A stretch of 64,000 nucleotides of DNA from Antilocapra americana (GCA_007570785.1 ML660213.1:2360860-2424859), one strand, 5' to 3'. Positions 11,915-23,690 are shown, counted from the stretch's first letter. Numbers and translations are program-made. The notes: a model not told the origin generated them from the letters alone.

Positions 11915-12130
11915 GGCAGCAATAAGTTTAATAGAATAATAATAGTAATAACAATACACAGGGCTCCATGGGGATTCTGTGTGTAAACAGAAGCACAAAG
12001 AAAATTTATGCAAAATTCAGTACCCTGTAAAAAAGAATTACATATGAAATTAAGCTGGTATTCAAGTAGCTGGAATAAGAACCATAGTCACTGCATAATA
12101 TTCAAATAGAGAAGCACACAGTGGAGTTCC
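11915..12130 (+). repeat. Local direct duplication, copy B
   Basis: Partner of 10834-11050, in the same orientation and about 1.08 kb downstream. Homology begins abruptly at ggcagcaataagttta and fades after ccatagtcact. The two SINEs between the copies are not part of the duplicated unit. Confidence 0.75.
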
Positions 12131-12170
12131 ATGGCCTCACTGTAGGTTTTTAGTGGAGTAAACAAGAGGT

Positions 12171-12570
12171 GCTGTGGGCTGAATGTTGATTTCCCCCCAA
12201 AATTCATATGTTTGGAACTGAATCCCCCACGTGATAGTATCCAGAAGTGAGTCCTTTGGGTGATTAGATCATGAAGGTATAGCCCTCATGATGGGATTAG
12301 TGCCCTTATAAAAAAGGTTTCAGGGGACTTTCCTGGTGGTCTTGTGGTTAAGACTCCACCTTTCAATGAGTTACGGTTAGATCCCTACTTGGCAAACTAA
12401 GATCCTGCATGCCCAGAGAGCTCTCGGGAAAACCTCCCTGAACGCTGAATCTGCCAGGGCCTTAATCTTGGACTTTTCAGCCTCTGGAAATGCGAGAAAT
12501 AAGTTTCTCTTCTTTATAAAGCCACCTAGTCTATGGTATCCTGGTAGAGCATCCCAAACGGACTAAAACA
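12171..12570 (+). mobile_element. MLT1-like LTR (ERVL-MaLR), interrupted
   Basis: Follows the MLT1 consensus in order: cccccaaaattcatatgttt, gggtgattagatcatgaagg, cctcatgatgggattagtgc, cttataaaaaagg, then after the insertion gcctctggaaatgcgagaaa, tctatggtatcc and the terminal cggactaaaaca. No internal retroviral sequence is present, so this is a solitary LTR relic. A CHR SINE occupies 12324-12415. Confidence 0.85.
12324..12415 (+). mobile_element. CHR-type SINE inside the MLT1 LTR
   Basis: Reads gggactttcctggtggtctt, gtggttaagactccacc, a B-box-like ggttagatccc and gatcctgcatgcc, the CHR SINE order. LTR sequence resumes directly with cagagagctc, so the SINE is younger than the LTR. Only a short cag overlap is visible at the joints. 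Confidence 0.85.
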
Positions 12571-12600
12571 AGAAGAAATGAAGAAAAATTTTTAAAAAGA

Positions 12601-12933
12601 CTCAGCCATAAGAAAGAATGAAATAATGCCATCTGCAGCAACATGGGTGGGTCTAGAGACTGTCATACGAAGTGAAATAAGTCTGAAAGAGAAAGACAAA
12701 CACCATACGATATCACTTTTAGGCGGAATCTAAAATATGACACAGATGAGTTTATATATGAAACAGAAGAGACTCACAGACATAAAGAACAGAGTTGTGG
12801 CTTCCAAATGGGCATGGGGAGTGCAGGAGAGAAGGAATGGGAGTTTAGGGGCAGCCAATGTAAACTATTTCATACAGAATGGATAAACAAGGTCCTGTTG
12901 TATAGCACAGGGAATTATATGTATATACACACA
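12601..12933 (+). mobile_element. L1 3' end, part 1 (split by a SINE)
   Basis: Starts with ctcagccataagaaagaatg, then gccatctgcagcaacatggg and gtgaaataagtctgaaagag, all from the end of L1 ORF2 and its 3' region. It continues to gtcctgttgtatagcacagg. The remainder follows the SINE at 13191-13310. Confidence 0.87.
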
Positions 12934-12947
12934 CATAACATACATAC

Positions 12948-13176
12948 ATGGTGGTTTAGTCAATAATTCATGTTTGTTTCTTGCAACCCCGTGACCACCA
13001 GACTAGCCTACGAGACTCCTCTGTCCAGAGAATTTCCCAGGCAAGAATACTGGGGTGGGTTGCCATTTCCTTCTCCAGGGGATCTTCCCGACCCAGGGAT
13101 TAAACCCAGATCGCCTGCATTGCAAGTGGCCTCCTGCATCTCAGGTGGAGTCTTTACCAACTGAGCCACCAGGGAA
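12948..13176 (-). mobile_element. Bov-tA SINE nested in L1
   Basis: Plus-strand words gactcctctgtccagagaat, gggttgccatttccttctcc and the tail aactgagccaccaggga. The near-perfect direct repeat cataacatacatac / cataacatgcatac at 12934-12947 and 13177-13190 shows insertion into the L1. It begins with a diverged 3' end, gtggtttagtcaataattca. Confidence 0.93.
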
Positions 13177-13190
13177 CATAACATGCATAC

Positions 13191-13310
13191 ACAGATATAT
13201 AACTGAACAATATATATAACATATATATATATATATAAAACTGCATAATTTTGCTGTATAATAGAAAGTAATATAACACTGGAAATCAACTACACTTCAA
13301 TAAAATTTTT
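13191..13310 (+). mobile_element. L1 3' end, part 2
   Basis: Continuation of 12601-12933: an ATATAT run, then gctgtataatagaaag, aacactggaaatcaactaca and cttcaataaaa at the 3' terminus. Confidence 0.85.
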
Positions 13311-13312
13311 CA

Positions 13313-14680
13313 AAAGGAGGGAGACAGATATTCTACAATGGACTGATTCAACGTCTAATATGAAATTTAAAAATACAATAGCTTCCCATTTGCTTCTCAT
13401 CCAAATCTATGTACCATTACTAACTCCCGTTCATCTGCCAACTATGCTGTTAATTTGTGAGGAAAACTAATAGAGAAAAAGAAAAGAAAATCAAGAAAGA
13501 GTATGAGAGAGTGGTCTAAGTCTTGCAGAAGTACAGACATGGAGGAGACGGCATGGTGGATTTAGAATACTCTTCTAGCTGTCTGGGTCCACAAGGGCAC
13601 ATGGCTTCTGTGAGCACATTTTCAAGACGATTAGAATTCAGTTTTCCTCCCGTAAAGTTGACAAATTAAGACTACTGAGGAATTTAAGACCTCATGAGAA
13701 AAACTAGGGTAGAATAATCATGAGTGGCAGTGATAATAAAAAAGCACTTATACAGAAGTGATATATTCACTAAAATTAAATAAAGACAAATATGAAAAGA
13801 ATATCAATAATAAACACACTAAATAAGTCATGTTTCCTGTACAATTAATTTCCATTTATCATCCTTTGATCTCTGGAATATTTTTAGCATCTTCCTTCTA
13901 CCTAGTTTTAGCAAGATAACTATAAATTCAGTTTGAATTGCTATAGATAATATGTGTATGAAAAGACTTTAAAAAAATCTGTTTTTTAAACCAAATGTTC
14001 ACTGACACACTTATGTTACCATTTTGGGAACTGAAGTTTTAAGCAGGTGCTATTCCAGATTCATGCTTAATGAATGTTAAAGATTTGGGGGAGAGTGATG
14101 CATAAGCAAATATAAACATATCAAGACTTTCAGTCAAGGAGAAAAACAATGAAGAAAGTGCTTACTCTGAGGCCAGTAAAAAAATTGTACATTTAAAATG
14201 CTGTGGCAGGGTGAGGTCCATGGGCTGTACTTTTGTTCTTTTATTGGGATGTGTGAAGAGTGTATTAAAAAAAAAAAAGACAGAAAACACCAATAATATT
14301 TCCAGATGCCAAATACAGTGGGTCTTGGCTGAGGAAAGCCTGTTTCCGTACCAGATCATAAATTTCCTGAAAGACTTCCCTGTGTGTAGTTGTTATAGGA
14401 GGGGCTAGCTGGAGGTACTGCCAGAATACCCAGGATGGCCCACAAGGCCAGGAAGAATCTTAAAATCCTAAAGGTGCCAAGAAACGAAGAACACGCTTTT
14501 CTAGGCACAGGCAGCTCAAGGCTAGATGTTGGGAGTTGAGCGTCTAAGTGTCACTGCCTCACATGGAACGCAGTAGAATTTCCCATGAAAATCTCCTTGC
14601 GATACTCCAAAACACATTCTCTTACTCTTTCCTGTCAACAGGTTCACTCTCTATCTTTATATTTTACTTCTTTCCATTCA
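13313..14680. other. Unassigned AT-rich sequence
   Basis: No gene or repeat family recognised. An A12 tract lies near 14267. Confidence 0.45.
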
Positions 14681-14717
14681 TTTGGCTGTGCTGGGTCTTA
14701 GTTGCAGCATGCTGTAT
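14681..14717 (-). mobile_element. CHR-type SINE, outer part (split)
   Basis: Plus-strand tttggctgtgctgggtctta and gttgcagcatgctg match the 3' end of a CHR SINE read backwards. It resumes at 14960 after the inserted Bov-tA. Confidence 0.78.
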
Positions 14718-14726
14718 CTTTAGTTG

Positions 14727-14950
14727 AGGTGTACATGTTTAGTGGCTCAGTTGTGTCTGACTCTTTGCAACCCCATGGACTGTAGCCTGCCAAGCTCCTC
14801 TCTGTCCATGGGGTTCCCCAGGCCAGAATACTGGAGTGGATTGCCATTTCCTTCTCTGGGGGGTCTTCTTGACCCAGAGACAGAACCTGCATCTCTTGTG
14901 TCTCTTGCATTGCAGGCAGATTCTTTACCTGCTGAGCCACTGGGGAAGCC
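14727..14950 (-). mobile_element. Bov-tA SINE nested in CHR SINE
   Basis: Plus-strand sequence runs from tttagtggctcagttgtgtc via gactgtagcctgccaagctc to gctgagccactggggaagcc. The direct repeat ctttagttg at 14718-14726 and 14951-14959 marks its insertion into the CHR copy. Confidence 0.94.
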
Positions 14951-14959
14951 CTTTAGTTG

Positions 14960-15055
14960 TGGCATATGGGATCTAGTTCCCTGACCAGGGATTGAACCTG
15001 GGCCCCCTATATTGGGAGTTTGGAGTCTTAACCACTGGGCCAACAGGGAAATCCC
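14960..15055 (-). mobile_element. CHR-type SINE, head part
   Basis: Plus-strand words gggatctagttccctgacca, gggattgaacctggg (reversed B box) and gagtcttaaccactgg end in caacagggaaatccc, the reversed CHR head. It joins 14681-14717 once the Bov-tA is removed. Confidence 0.88.
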
Positions 15056-15545
15056 ACTTCTCTATATTTTTAAAAACACAATCTAGGTTAAACTCAAACT
15101 TATAAATATTTTATCTACTATGTATGTTCATAATTTCATCAAAAAGTTGAGGGTGAGGCCATGGTGAGAAATGACACTCTAATTGAAACAGCTTCAAAGG
15201 ATCAAAATACAGCCCGATGATTTTGATGTACATTTTAACAGCATGTTGCTCTGTCATTGCCCTTGTAGTATATGTCACATAGAAGACACTCAAAAATACT
15301 GAGTAAGTGAATAAAACTTACAACATGCTTTTTAGCCATGTACTAATCAGGGTATTTTTTTTAATCTGCTTTTCTTTTGATATTTCTAAACCTGGAATGT
15401 AAACACAGAAAGATATGGACCTCTTGTCATTTCTCTCAGTAATCTTATTTATCATGTCTTTCCTAATATATTGTAACTTTGGAAAGGTACAGAAAGCTTG
15501 ACAGTGGCAAAAAAGCATGAAGCCATTAAAAAAAGGAGAAAGAGT
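15056..15545. other. Unassigned AT-rich sequence
   Basis: No repeat family or exon recognised. Confidence 0.45.
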
Positions 15546-15555
15546 TGTTGAAAGG

Positions 15556-15781
15556 TGTGTGCGTACATTTTAAGTCATTTCAGTCATATCCAACTCTTTT
15601 TGACCCTATGGACTGTCGTCTGCCAGACTCCTCTGTGGGATTCTCCAGGCAAGAACACGGGAGGGGGTTGTCACGCCCTCTTCCAGGGGACCCGCCTGAC
15701 CCAGGGACTGAACCCATTCCCTTTACATCTCCTGCATCCACAGGTGGGTTCTTTACCACTAGGGCCATCTGGGAAGCCTTC
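15556..15781 (-). mobile_element. Bov-tA SINE
   Basis: Plus-strand ttcagtcatatccaactctt, gggattctccaggcaagaac and ttaccactagggccatctgg identify a near full-length copy. It has a small deletion after ctcctctgtggg. The direct repeat tgttgaaagg at 15546-15555 and 15782-15791 is perfect. Confidence 0.94.
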
Positions 15782-15791
15782 TGTTGAAAGG

Positions 15792-16657
15792 GAGGACATC
15801 TAAATTGAATTTTTCAACATTCATCCTTGTAACGTAAGAGGAAACAGCATTTGATTTACTGGGAAAACCTCAGATAAATATTAAGAAAAATTAACTCATA
15901 AGAATTATATTTAGATTCCAAATACTGAGCAAGAAAGGCCAAGGTCCCTATACTTGGGAAATTTGATAAATGAAGAAAACCATTCTCTTTCCGAGACATT
16001 TTTATTGCTCTCTAGTCTGGAAGGAGATGAATGAATGTGATCACGTGTTAAGCTCTCTTCCAGTTCTAAGACTATGAATGAAATGGAATACTTAAAAAGA
16101 TGGAACTGACCCACAGAATCAGAGTACAACAATTGCCTTGGCAGTGGGAAACGTTAACATACTTCATATCTTAAATCAGGAAGACCAGGGCCAAATGGAT
16201 AGCATTAATGAACCAGAAGAGCAGAAGGTTTTCTGGCACAGGCCTCAGCCTTCCCCTTTCACTGACCTTGGCCAAATGCGTTTCCTTTTGTTCTTGACAA
16301 TAATACAGCAAATAAAGTGCCCATGTTTGAAAAGCGCTTCTAGCTTCTTACTGCATTAGGAAAAGATCAATGCCTGTTGCATATGCCTGTGCAGACTGAA
16401 GAATGGAAAATTAGAAACAGCTTCAGATTTGTGACCACTGTACCACACAGAGGCTAGATTATGCTAAGGAGAGTGCAATATGACCTAATAATGGAGATTA
16501 TGAAAACAACCAATGAGCAGCTAATACCTATTCCGGTACTTCACTGAATTTCATCTGGAGTTTCTAAAAGAAAGGCATTTGGCTAAACAGGATCAGGTTT
16601 CAGTAAACATGCTACAATGAGCAATGTTTCATCTAAAAGCCTATAGTCACCCTTTTA
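15792..16657. other. Unassigned sequence
   Basis: No gene or repeat recognised. Frames of 73 codons on both strands at 15911-16359 lack any known domain. Confidence 0.45.
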
Positions 16658-16866
16658 GGGCTTCCCTGGTGGCTCAGTCAGTAAAGAGTTTCCTGCAATG
16701 CAGGAGACACAGGTTTGATCCCTGAGTTGAGAAGATCCCTTGGAGAAGGGAACGGTAATCCACTCCAGTATTCTTGCCTGGAAAATTCCATGGACAGAGG
16801 AGCCTGGCGGGCTACAGTCCATGTGGTCGCAAAGAACTGGACACAACTGAATGACTAACACACAAA
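16658..16866 (+). mobile_element. Bov-tA SINE
   Basis: Head gggcttccctggtggctcag intact, B box region aggtttgatccc, end caactgaatgactaacacac. Close to consensus over its whole length. It forms an inverted pair with the SINE at 16940-17157. Confidence 0.96.
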
Positions 16867-16929
16867 CATATATACACAGAAATTATAGTTATATATCATG
16901 TATATATACATCTATACATAACTATATAT
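16867..16929. repeat. AT-rich spacer with TATA alternation
   Basis: Alternating TA/CA words such as tatagttatatatcatg and ctatacataactatatata, partly self-complementary, between two opposed SINEs. Confidence 0.7.
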
Positions 16930-16939
16930 AGAAATAGAT

Positions 16940-17157
16940 GTGTGTGTGCACGCTCAGTGGTCTGATTCTTTGACACTCCATGGAATGTAGCCCACTAGGC
17001 TTCTCTCTCCGTGGGATTTCCCAGCAAGAATACGGAATAAGTTGCCATTTCCTTCTCCAGGGGATCTTCCTGACCCAGGGATCAAACCTGCATCTCTTGC
17101 ATCTCCTGCATTGCAGGTGGATTCTTTAACCACTGAGCCACCTGGGAATCCCTACAC
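16940..17157 (-). mobile_element. Bov-tA SINE
   Basis: Plus-strand sequence from gtgcacgctcagtggtctga to accactgagccacctgggaa. The perfect direct repeat agaaatagat lies at 16930-16939 and 17158-17167. Confidence 0.94.
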
Positions 17158-17167
17158 AGAAATAGAT

Positions 17168-17861
17168 AAATACACACAAATTCTAAATCAATAATATATA
17201 GTTCAGTTTCCTTACCTTCTTGATAATGATCTGGCAGGTATAAAGATTCTGTGGCAATTATTTATTTGCAAGATTTTTCCATTCAAAGAAAAACCCACGT
17301 TACATGAGTTCATATTGATGTTTATATCGGGAGTTGCAAATTCAAACAACTACAGGGACTTGCGATATAAAGTGAGCAAGTGAAACAGACTGTGTTTAAA
17401 AAAAATAAGGAGGACGTACCATGGTGACTCAGAGACCACTGGGTCCACCATGTACACAGTCCCTTCCAGCACCCCTGTGATGTTGCTGTGCGGGGGTCTA
17501 GGCACTTCTGAATGGAAGGCCAGCGTTATCAGTTTACAATTCCAAAAGAAGCCAGCAATCTGGATCTTTACATAAAATTACCCAATGGTTATATGTTCAC
17601 ACCAATTTTTAGTTAATCAATGGCCCTCAGGATGCCAAATTATAGTCTTTGGTTTATCTTCTTTAACACGGGGGCCATTTGTTAGAAGTTCCCTGATGGA
17701 AGTCAACTCTGACGGCTGGCTGATTAAACTGATCATACTATAAGTTGGTAGCTATTTAGAAATTTTATTTAGGCCTTCCTAATATATGAGTATAACTTAA
17801 TTGCTTAAGCTGTTTGATAGGATATATTTTGCAATTCTAATTGAAAAATGCTATTATCCAC
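17168..17861. other. Unassigned sequence
   Basis: No repeat or gene recognised. The patch at 17430-17530 is less AT-rich than its surroundings. Confidence 0.45.
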
Positions 17862-18166
17862 AGGCACAAAAAACAAATTCATGGTTACCAAAGAGGAAAG
17901 GAAATAGAGGGATAAATTAGGAGTTTGGGATTAACATACACATACTCCTGTACATAAAATACAGAACTAACAATGACCTACTGTGTAACACAGGGAACTC
18001 TACTCAATATTTTATAATAATCTATAAGGGAAAATAATCTGAAAAAGAATATATATATATATGTAAATATACACTTATGTGCATAACTGAATCACTGTTG
18101 CATACCTGAAACTAACACAACACTGTAAATTAATTATATTTCAATAAAAAAATAAAATAAAAAAAA
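17862..18166 (+). mobile_element. L1 3' end, 5'-truncated
   Basis: Words in L1 3'-region order: aattcatggttaccaaagag, cacagggaactctactcaat, ttataataatctataaggga, cataactgaatcactgttgc, cctgaaactaacacaacact and the AATAAA-rich A tail. Confidence 0.88.
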
Positions 18167-19741
18167 TGCCATCTAGTAGGGTTTTAGTATAATGGTGTAT
18201 AAAATATAAGGATTCTCATTAGAAATCATTTCAAACAAGAGTAAAAAGTGAATCATCTATGCCCATTCTTAACTAACACATAGCACCTGCTAGTTAAGAA
18301 TGTTGACATATTTTGATCCACATAAGCTCTCTTAAAGAATCTTGCTTAAATAAGCATAAGTCTCCATGGCTGTTTATAGTAAATGGCAGTGAAAGCTTTC
18401 CTTAAATTCATCCATCATGTTTACAAAATATCTTGACTTTAGGAAGGAATATCTTTCTGCCTAGCAAAATCTGTTGGAACCTGCAAGGTCAACTCTTATA
18501 ATACAATTGGTGTGCCGTGATTGTCACCAAGATGACACCAGATTAATCATCATTGAGAACTAGCTGACAAAGAACTGCTTTTCTGTTGGCCTAGACCCTT
18601 CCTCCCTCAACTTTTTGTGTAATATGTAAGAGAAGGTCTTCGATGCGCAAAAGAGTAAGATACACTGAAAAACTTTTGGAACTGTCCTAGTAGGAATTTG
18701 GTTTTAATAATGATTTCTTTGGTTTGGTAGATCACCAAACACAATGGACTAGAAGATGCTACTGCCGACTGGAGGGGGTGGGTGTCAGTGGGAGATGGCC
18801 AAGATGGTGTTATTATCAAAGATGTAAGAGAAATGAAAGGGAAAGAATTTCAAAAGCCTCAAGAGTTTAAAAAATAAAACCTCTATGATTAAAAGAAGGC
18901 ACTAAAAATCACTTACTCATTAACTCTTTAAAAATACACAGAGGGAAAAAGTGAGTCTTGAAATAGATCATGATACACACTGGACAACCAGCAGTAATAT
19001 ATCACTGAGGCCAGGATCAATTAAAATATAAACTTATTCATAACAGAGGGAAGTCAAATCTGTACACCTGCTGAATGAAATGGTTATTCCATGATTCTCA
19101 TCAATACCAAACCATTTGTGCAACATGAGCCTCTGACAGAGAGGTAAGGGCTACCTTTAACTCTTAATCAGAAACTCACTTTAACAAGTGTCTCATCTTT
19201 GCTGCCATCAAGAGAACTGGATAGGAATCCCCTGGAAGGTGTCATCCAAATGCCCTAATAATCAAGAAGGCTGCTACTAGGTAGCATGACCACCACCACC
19301 TCCTTCCCACTATCCACAAGCGCGTCTTGGCTTCCCTTTTCAGCACACAGAGTCCTTAATGGCCAAGGAAATGGAAGACCTTGAAACTGAACTCAAGTCA
19401 AGACATGGCAGGTCAAGAAAGTGTAGTAACTGGCCACCAAAGAAGCTCAAGAACACATTTAAACATCATAATAACATTTCCATCAGCATATTGAGACTGG
19501 AAAAAACACCACTTAGATTCCAAAAACTTTTTAGATAGCTGTGTATGTTGGTTTACTCATGCCTTTAACCAAATCCTAAGGAGACAGTCAATATAGACAA
19601 AGACTTCATGTGATTTTGGGTGGGGGTGGGGAACCACAGCAAAGTCATTCTTCTCATTCTTCCTACTTCTCTCATCTGGCTACCTGATTTAATTTTATAT
19701 GTACTGTATTCAAACACACACACACACATATATACACATAC
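18167..19741. other. Unassigned sequence
   Basis: No gene or repeat family recognised, apart from a short CA/TA run at 19715-19740 next to the following SINE. Confidence 0.45.
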
Positions 19742-19953
19742 ATGCATGCTCAGTTGCTCAGCCATGTCCAGCTCTATTGCGACTGCATGGACTGGACCCC
19801 ACCATGTTCTTCTGTCCATGGGATTCTCCAGGCAAGGATTCTGGAGTGGGTTGTCATTTCCATCTCCAGGGGACCTTCCTGACACAGAGATTGAACCCAT
19901 GTCTTCTGCATTGGCAGGGAGATTCTTTTATCACTGAGCCACTAGGGAAGCCC
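19742..19953 (-). mobile_element. Bov-tA SINE
   Basis: Plus-strand atgctcagttgctcagccat, gggattctccaggcaaggat and tatcactgagccactaggga. It sits between a (CA)n/(TA) run and a C-rich CCCCACCCC/CA tract, so target duplications cannot be told apart from low-complexity sequence. Confidence 0.93.
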
Positions 19954-19989
19954 CCCCACCCCCACCCCACACACACATGTGTATATATT

Positions 19990-22958
19990 TAGGACTGGTC
20001 AGATCTTTTTTAAAATAACTGACATGTTCTGTAAACCAATGTACCTTGTTGTTAAAAACATGCTATAAACGGGAAAAACAAGCTTTTCTGAGTATTTCTT
20101 GCTTGGCTATTACTGAAATGATTTCCCAAATTTCAAATAATTTTCCAGCTCTGATAAAAATTTGTATATCTTAAAAATGTTTACATCACTTCATGTGTTT
20201 TACTTGCTTTTACAAAAGTAATAGCAAAAGTACTGTTTAGTATTAAAATGCAAAAAAACAGAGCTCAACTCAGTAATTCTCTGAATATCTGTCCATAATA
20301 TGATGTAGGTTTTACTGCTGGGGATATAATTCAAGAATATCTGCATATCATGGAGCTGTTTTAAGACCAGCTGTATGCTGAATACTTGAAAGAGCTCATG
20401 GTATCAAACACACCCAATAAATGTTCACTGGTAACAAGAATGAAAAGAAATATAATGGGAATTATTTTAGTTATTGGTTCTAATAAAATGACAGTTCATT
20501 TATCTACCAACATGTATTCAGTTCCAAATTGAGATAAATTTTAAAAGTTAAATAAGATACAGAAGAGACCTAGTATGAAGGTAAAAAGAAATCATCTACA
20601 GAAAAGAATGCTTGGTTTTCTGTTTTCCGGATATTTAGTATAGATTTTCTTTTTCAAGACTGAGGTACACTAAGAGAAAATGGGAAAATTAAAAATGTGG
20701 CATGGACTCTTGTAAATCTATACTGCTTCATTTAGTAAACGTGTTAATGTGTTCTGAAATTTTTGTGAAGTCATTAACAGAGGATTACACCAAACCCTGT
20801 ACTATCTCCATATGCGAATCACGTGTTGCCTATTTAACAAAACCAGGTGGACAGATCTGGATGTGGAACACAATGCTATAAAATTTTTCTTGAAACCAAG
20901 GAGTTAATTAAGTATAAAACAAAGGAGGAATAAATTCTAAAATAGTCCCTGAAAAAAAATGAGGGAGAGAATCTGATTTTTGAGGAAAACAAAATATATT
21001 TTCACAAGTGGGATGTTAATTACTTTAAATAATATCAAAATAGATGTCTGTGAACAGTGGTGCACAATTTTACAATTTTAAAAGTATCACCATAACATGT
21101 TGCTATTAGATAATGTAACATGAATAGAAACATAGGATCAATTACAAACATTTTATCAATCCAATGTCTGAATTCAACGAACATACATAAAAATAAAGCT
21201 ATTTTATATTTTAAAAATTTTTACCTTTTTCAAGAAATTCCAGTAACAGTATGACACTTTTCATATAGTGAAATATGAATATATACAAAGGATAATTCAG
21301 AACCACATTAACAATTTCTAAAACTGAAAATTCAAATCTGTCCACCAACTTTTCCACTTTCCTATCTGGCCTAAGTATAATTTCTGAAGCTACCTGGGTT
21401 TCAGCTTCTTTACCAAAACAAATTTCAGCAATCTTTCAAGATTCTGGTATAAAGATTGCTTTTAAAACATTTTGAAAAGAAGAACTTCAAATGATATTTT
21501 TGCCACAGATGAAATAGCTGTGGTTTTGAAAACCAATAATCAGTGTTTTCTTTTAAAGACAATTAATGGTAAAGTTAAGGGGTACATTAACTTTGGCCAT
21601 TAGAAGGATGTGTTATTTTTTAAAATACAACACCTAATAATGATACAACTGTTGAGTTAAACCATAAAAATCTCCATGCCAACTTCTACTTGTCCAAGAA
21701 ATATAATAGCCGAAGTAACTTTGGGATTTCCAAAGCTTCTTTTATTAGCACTGTTGCAACACTTAAGACATTTTATCCCACTTATAATCTCTATATATGC
21801 TGTCCAAACAATACACATATGATTATCCATCTTTTAAAAAATACTATCATATTATTTATTGATAGCTCAATAGATGGGATATTATAAATCTCATACAAAT
21901 AGTATACTGGCAATGAAAATAAAATAACTATATATCGACTATAAAATTTAAGTAGACATTCTGTGGAATTCTAAGCAAGAAAATCATTTTTGAAAAATTA
22001 TATCTAATTCTGCAATCTATAATTATGCTTCAAATCAATGCTTTGGACCAAAATGAAATTATATTCAGAAATTCTAATGACAATCTACACCTGGATTGCA
22101 ATGTGCTCCCTCCAAAATTTTAAAAGAGAACAGGAGCAATTTTACTGTAATCTGATGAAGAAGCATTTAGACCTTTGGGGAAGGAGTTAATGAATTATAG
22201 ATCTGAAACCAAGTTCCATGGATTCACTATGGGCTTTCATTCTAATAGTTAAAGTATATGTCTATCAGATTGCTCATGAGGACAAATTTATGGAAAATAA
22301 CCAAGAGGAAAAGCTTTGTTCTTATTAAGAAACATGAATATGTATGTAATTTTAGCCAGACTAAATTAACCCAAAAATGAATAAATAAAAAAATAAGGAC
22401 AATAATTGTCACCAGAGAAGCCATGCTTCCCTTTCTGCTCTTACAAAAGCATCTATGTTTAGAGTTTCAAAACAGAACTCATCATTTTGAATAAAACTAC
22501 TTGGAAAGAGACAAAAGAAAAGGAATATGAGAGGAAACCATTATTGAGTAAGAAACAAGCACAGTGTCTCCGCCTTAGTAATCAACCTGCTTAAAGCAGG
22601 GATAGCCTGCAGGTGTGCTCTGAACACTGTAAAGGTAACTAGTGAGCATGCAGGCAGCAGGCTCTTGCTGAGGTGTGTCCACTTCCTAAGCACGACTCTA
22701 TTTAGAAAGGTTACACTGAGTCATTCACCCAGAGTCTACATTCAACATTTTCTGAAACTGCATGGATTCTGAATAGAGTAAAATCCCATTTTAGCAGCAA
22801 CCGTACAAATATGAAATGAACATGCAACGTCTCACAGATAGTTGTGCAAATTCTTCCCCATCTTTGTGGGCATGCTATGTTTACATGTCTTCTTCCTGGC
22901 AAATGCTCCATCAGCAATTCATCCGAACCAACATCAACACATAAGTGGATTATATCTG
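19990..22958. other. 3-kb repeat-poor AT-rich stretch
   Basis: I recognise no SINE, LINE, LTR or DNA element here, and no exon. Open frames are at most 65 codons. Confidence 0.5.
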
Positions 22959-23167
22959 TGGCGCTAGTGGGAAAGAACCCGCCTGCCAATGCAAGAGACG
23001 TAAGAGACACGGGTTCAATCCCTGGGTTAGGAAGATTCCCTGGAGGCGGGCATGGCAATCCACTCCAGTATTCTTGCCTAGAGAATCCCCTAGACAGAGG
23101 AGCCTGGTGGGCTTCGGTCCACAGGGTTGCAAAGAGTTGTAGACTACTGAAGCAACTTCGCAGGCAC
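22959..23167 (+). mobile_element. Bov-tA SINE, slightly 5'-truncated
   Basis: Begins at gtggcgctagtgggaaagaa, B box cgggttcaatccc, body ccactccagtattcttgcct, end aagagttgtagactactga with a diverged tail. A small internal duplication (gagacgtaagagacac) precedes the B box. Confidence 0.93.
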
Positions 23168-23589
23168 TAATGGTTTAATTTGATTGATGTTTGCTCATGA
23201 TTAGGGATTTTAGAATGTAAAATTAGTACTATGTGAGTTTAGCAAACATGCAAATTATATGGCTGTTGTCTCTCTCATCTTCTTAGGCTACTATTTCTTC
23301 TATAACCTTTTAATATATGCAGACCCAGAAGCAAGGAACTCACACATCAAACAACAAACAAGGCACTGTGGTTCATTTCTGTTAATAAATTATTATGATT
23401 TAACTTTGGCATTGCCTTATATAAAATAGAAATAAATGACTATAATTTTAATTTTTTAATTAAATAAATTATAAATTTAATATAACACCCCTTTATATTC
23501 CAGAAATTTCAAATACATCAATCAGCTCTACCTCAAAGACTTTGGAATACAGTCAGCAGAAACACCCAAGTGAATAATGTCTGCCAAGC
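23168..23589. other. Unassigned AT-rich sequence
   Basis: Nothing recognised; TTAAT-type runs at 23430-23490. Confidence 0.4.
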
Positions 23590-23690
23590 AGTTTCATGGA
23601 TATAATCTCATTTAATTCCTAACAGTGCTGCAAACATAGGGTTGATACTTCCAATTTGTAGAGTCAGAGGAGATAAGCAACTTGTGATCA
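23590..23690 (+). mobile_element. MIR relic
   Basis: The order tataatctcatttaattcct, aacagtgctgcaa and aatttgtagagtcagagg follows the MIR 3' half. Strongly diverged. Confidence 0.5.
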
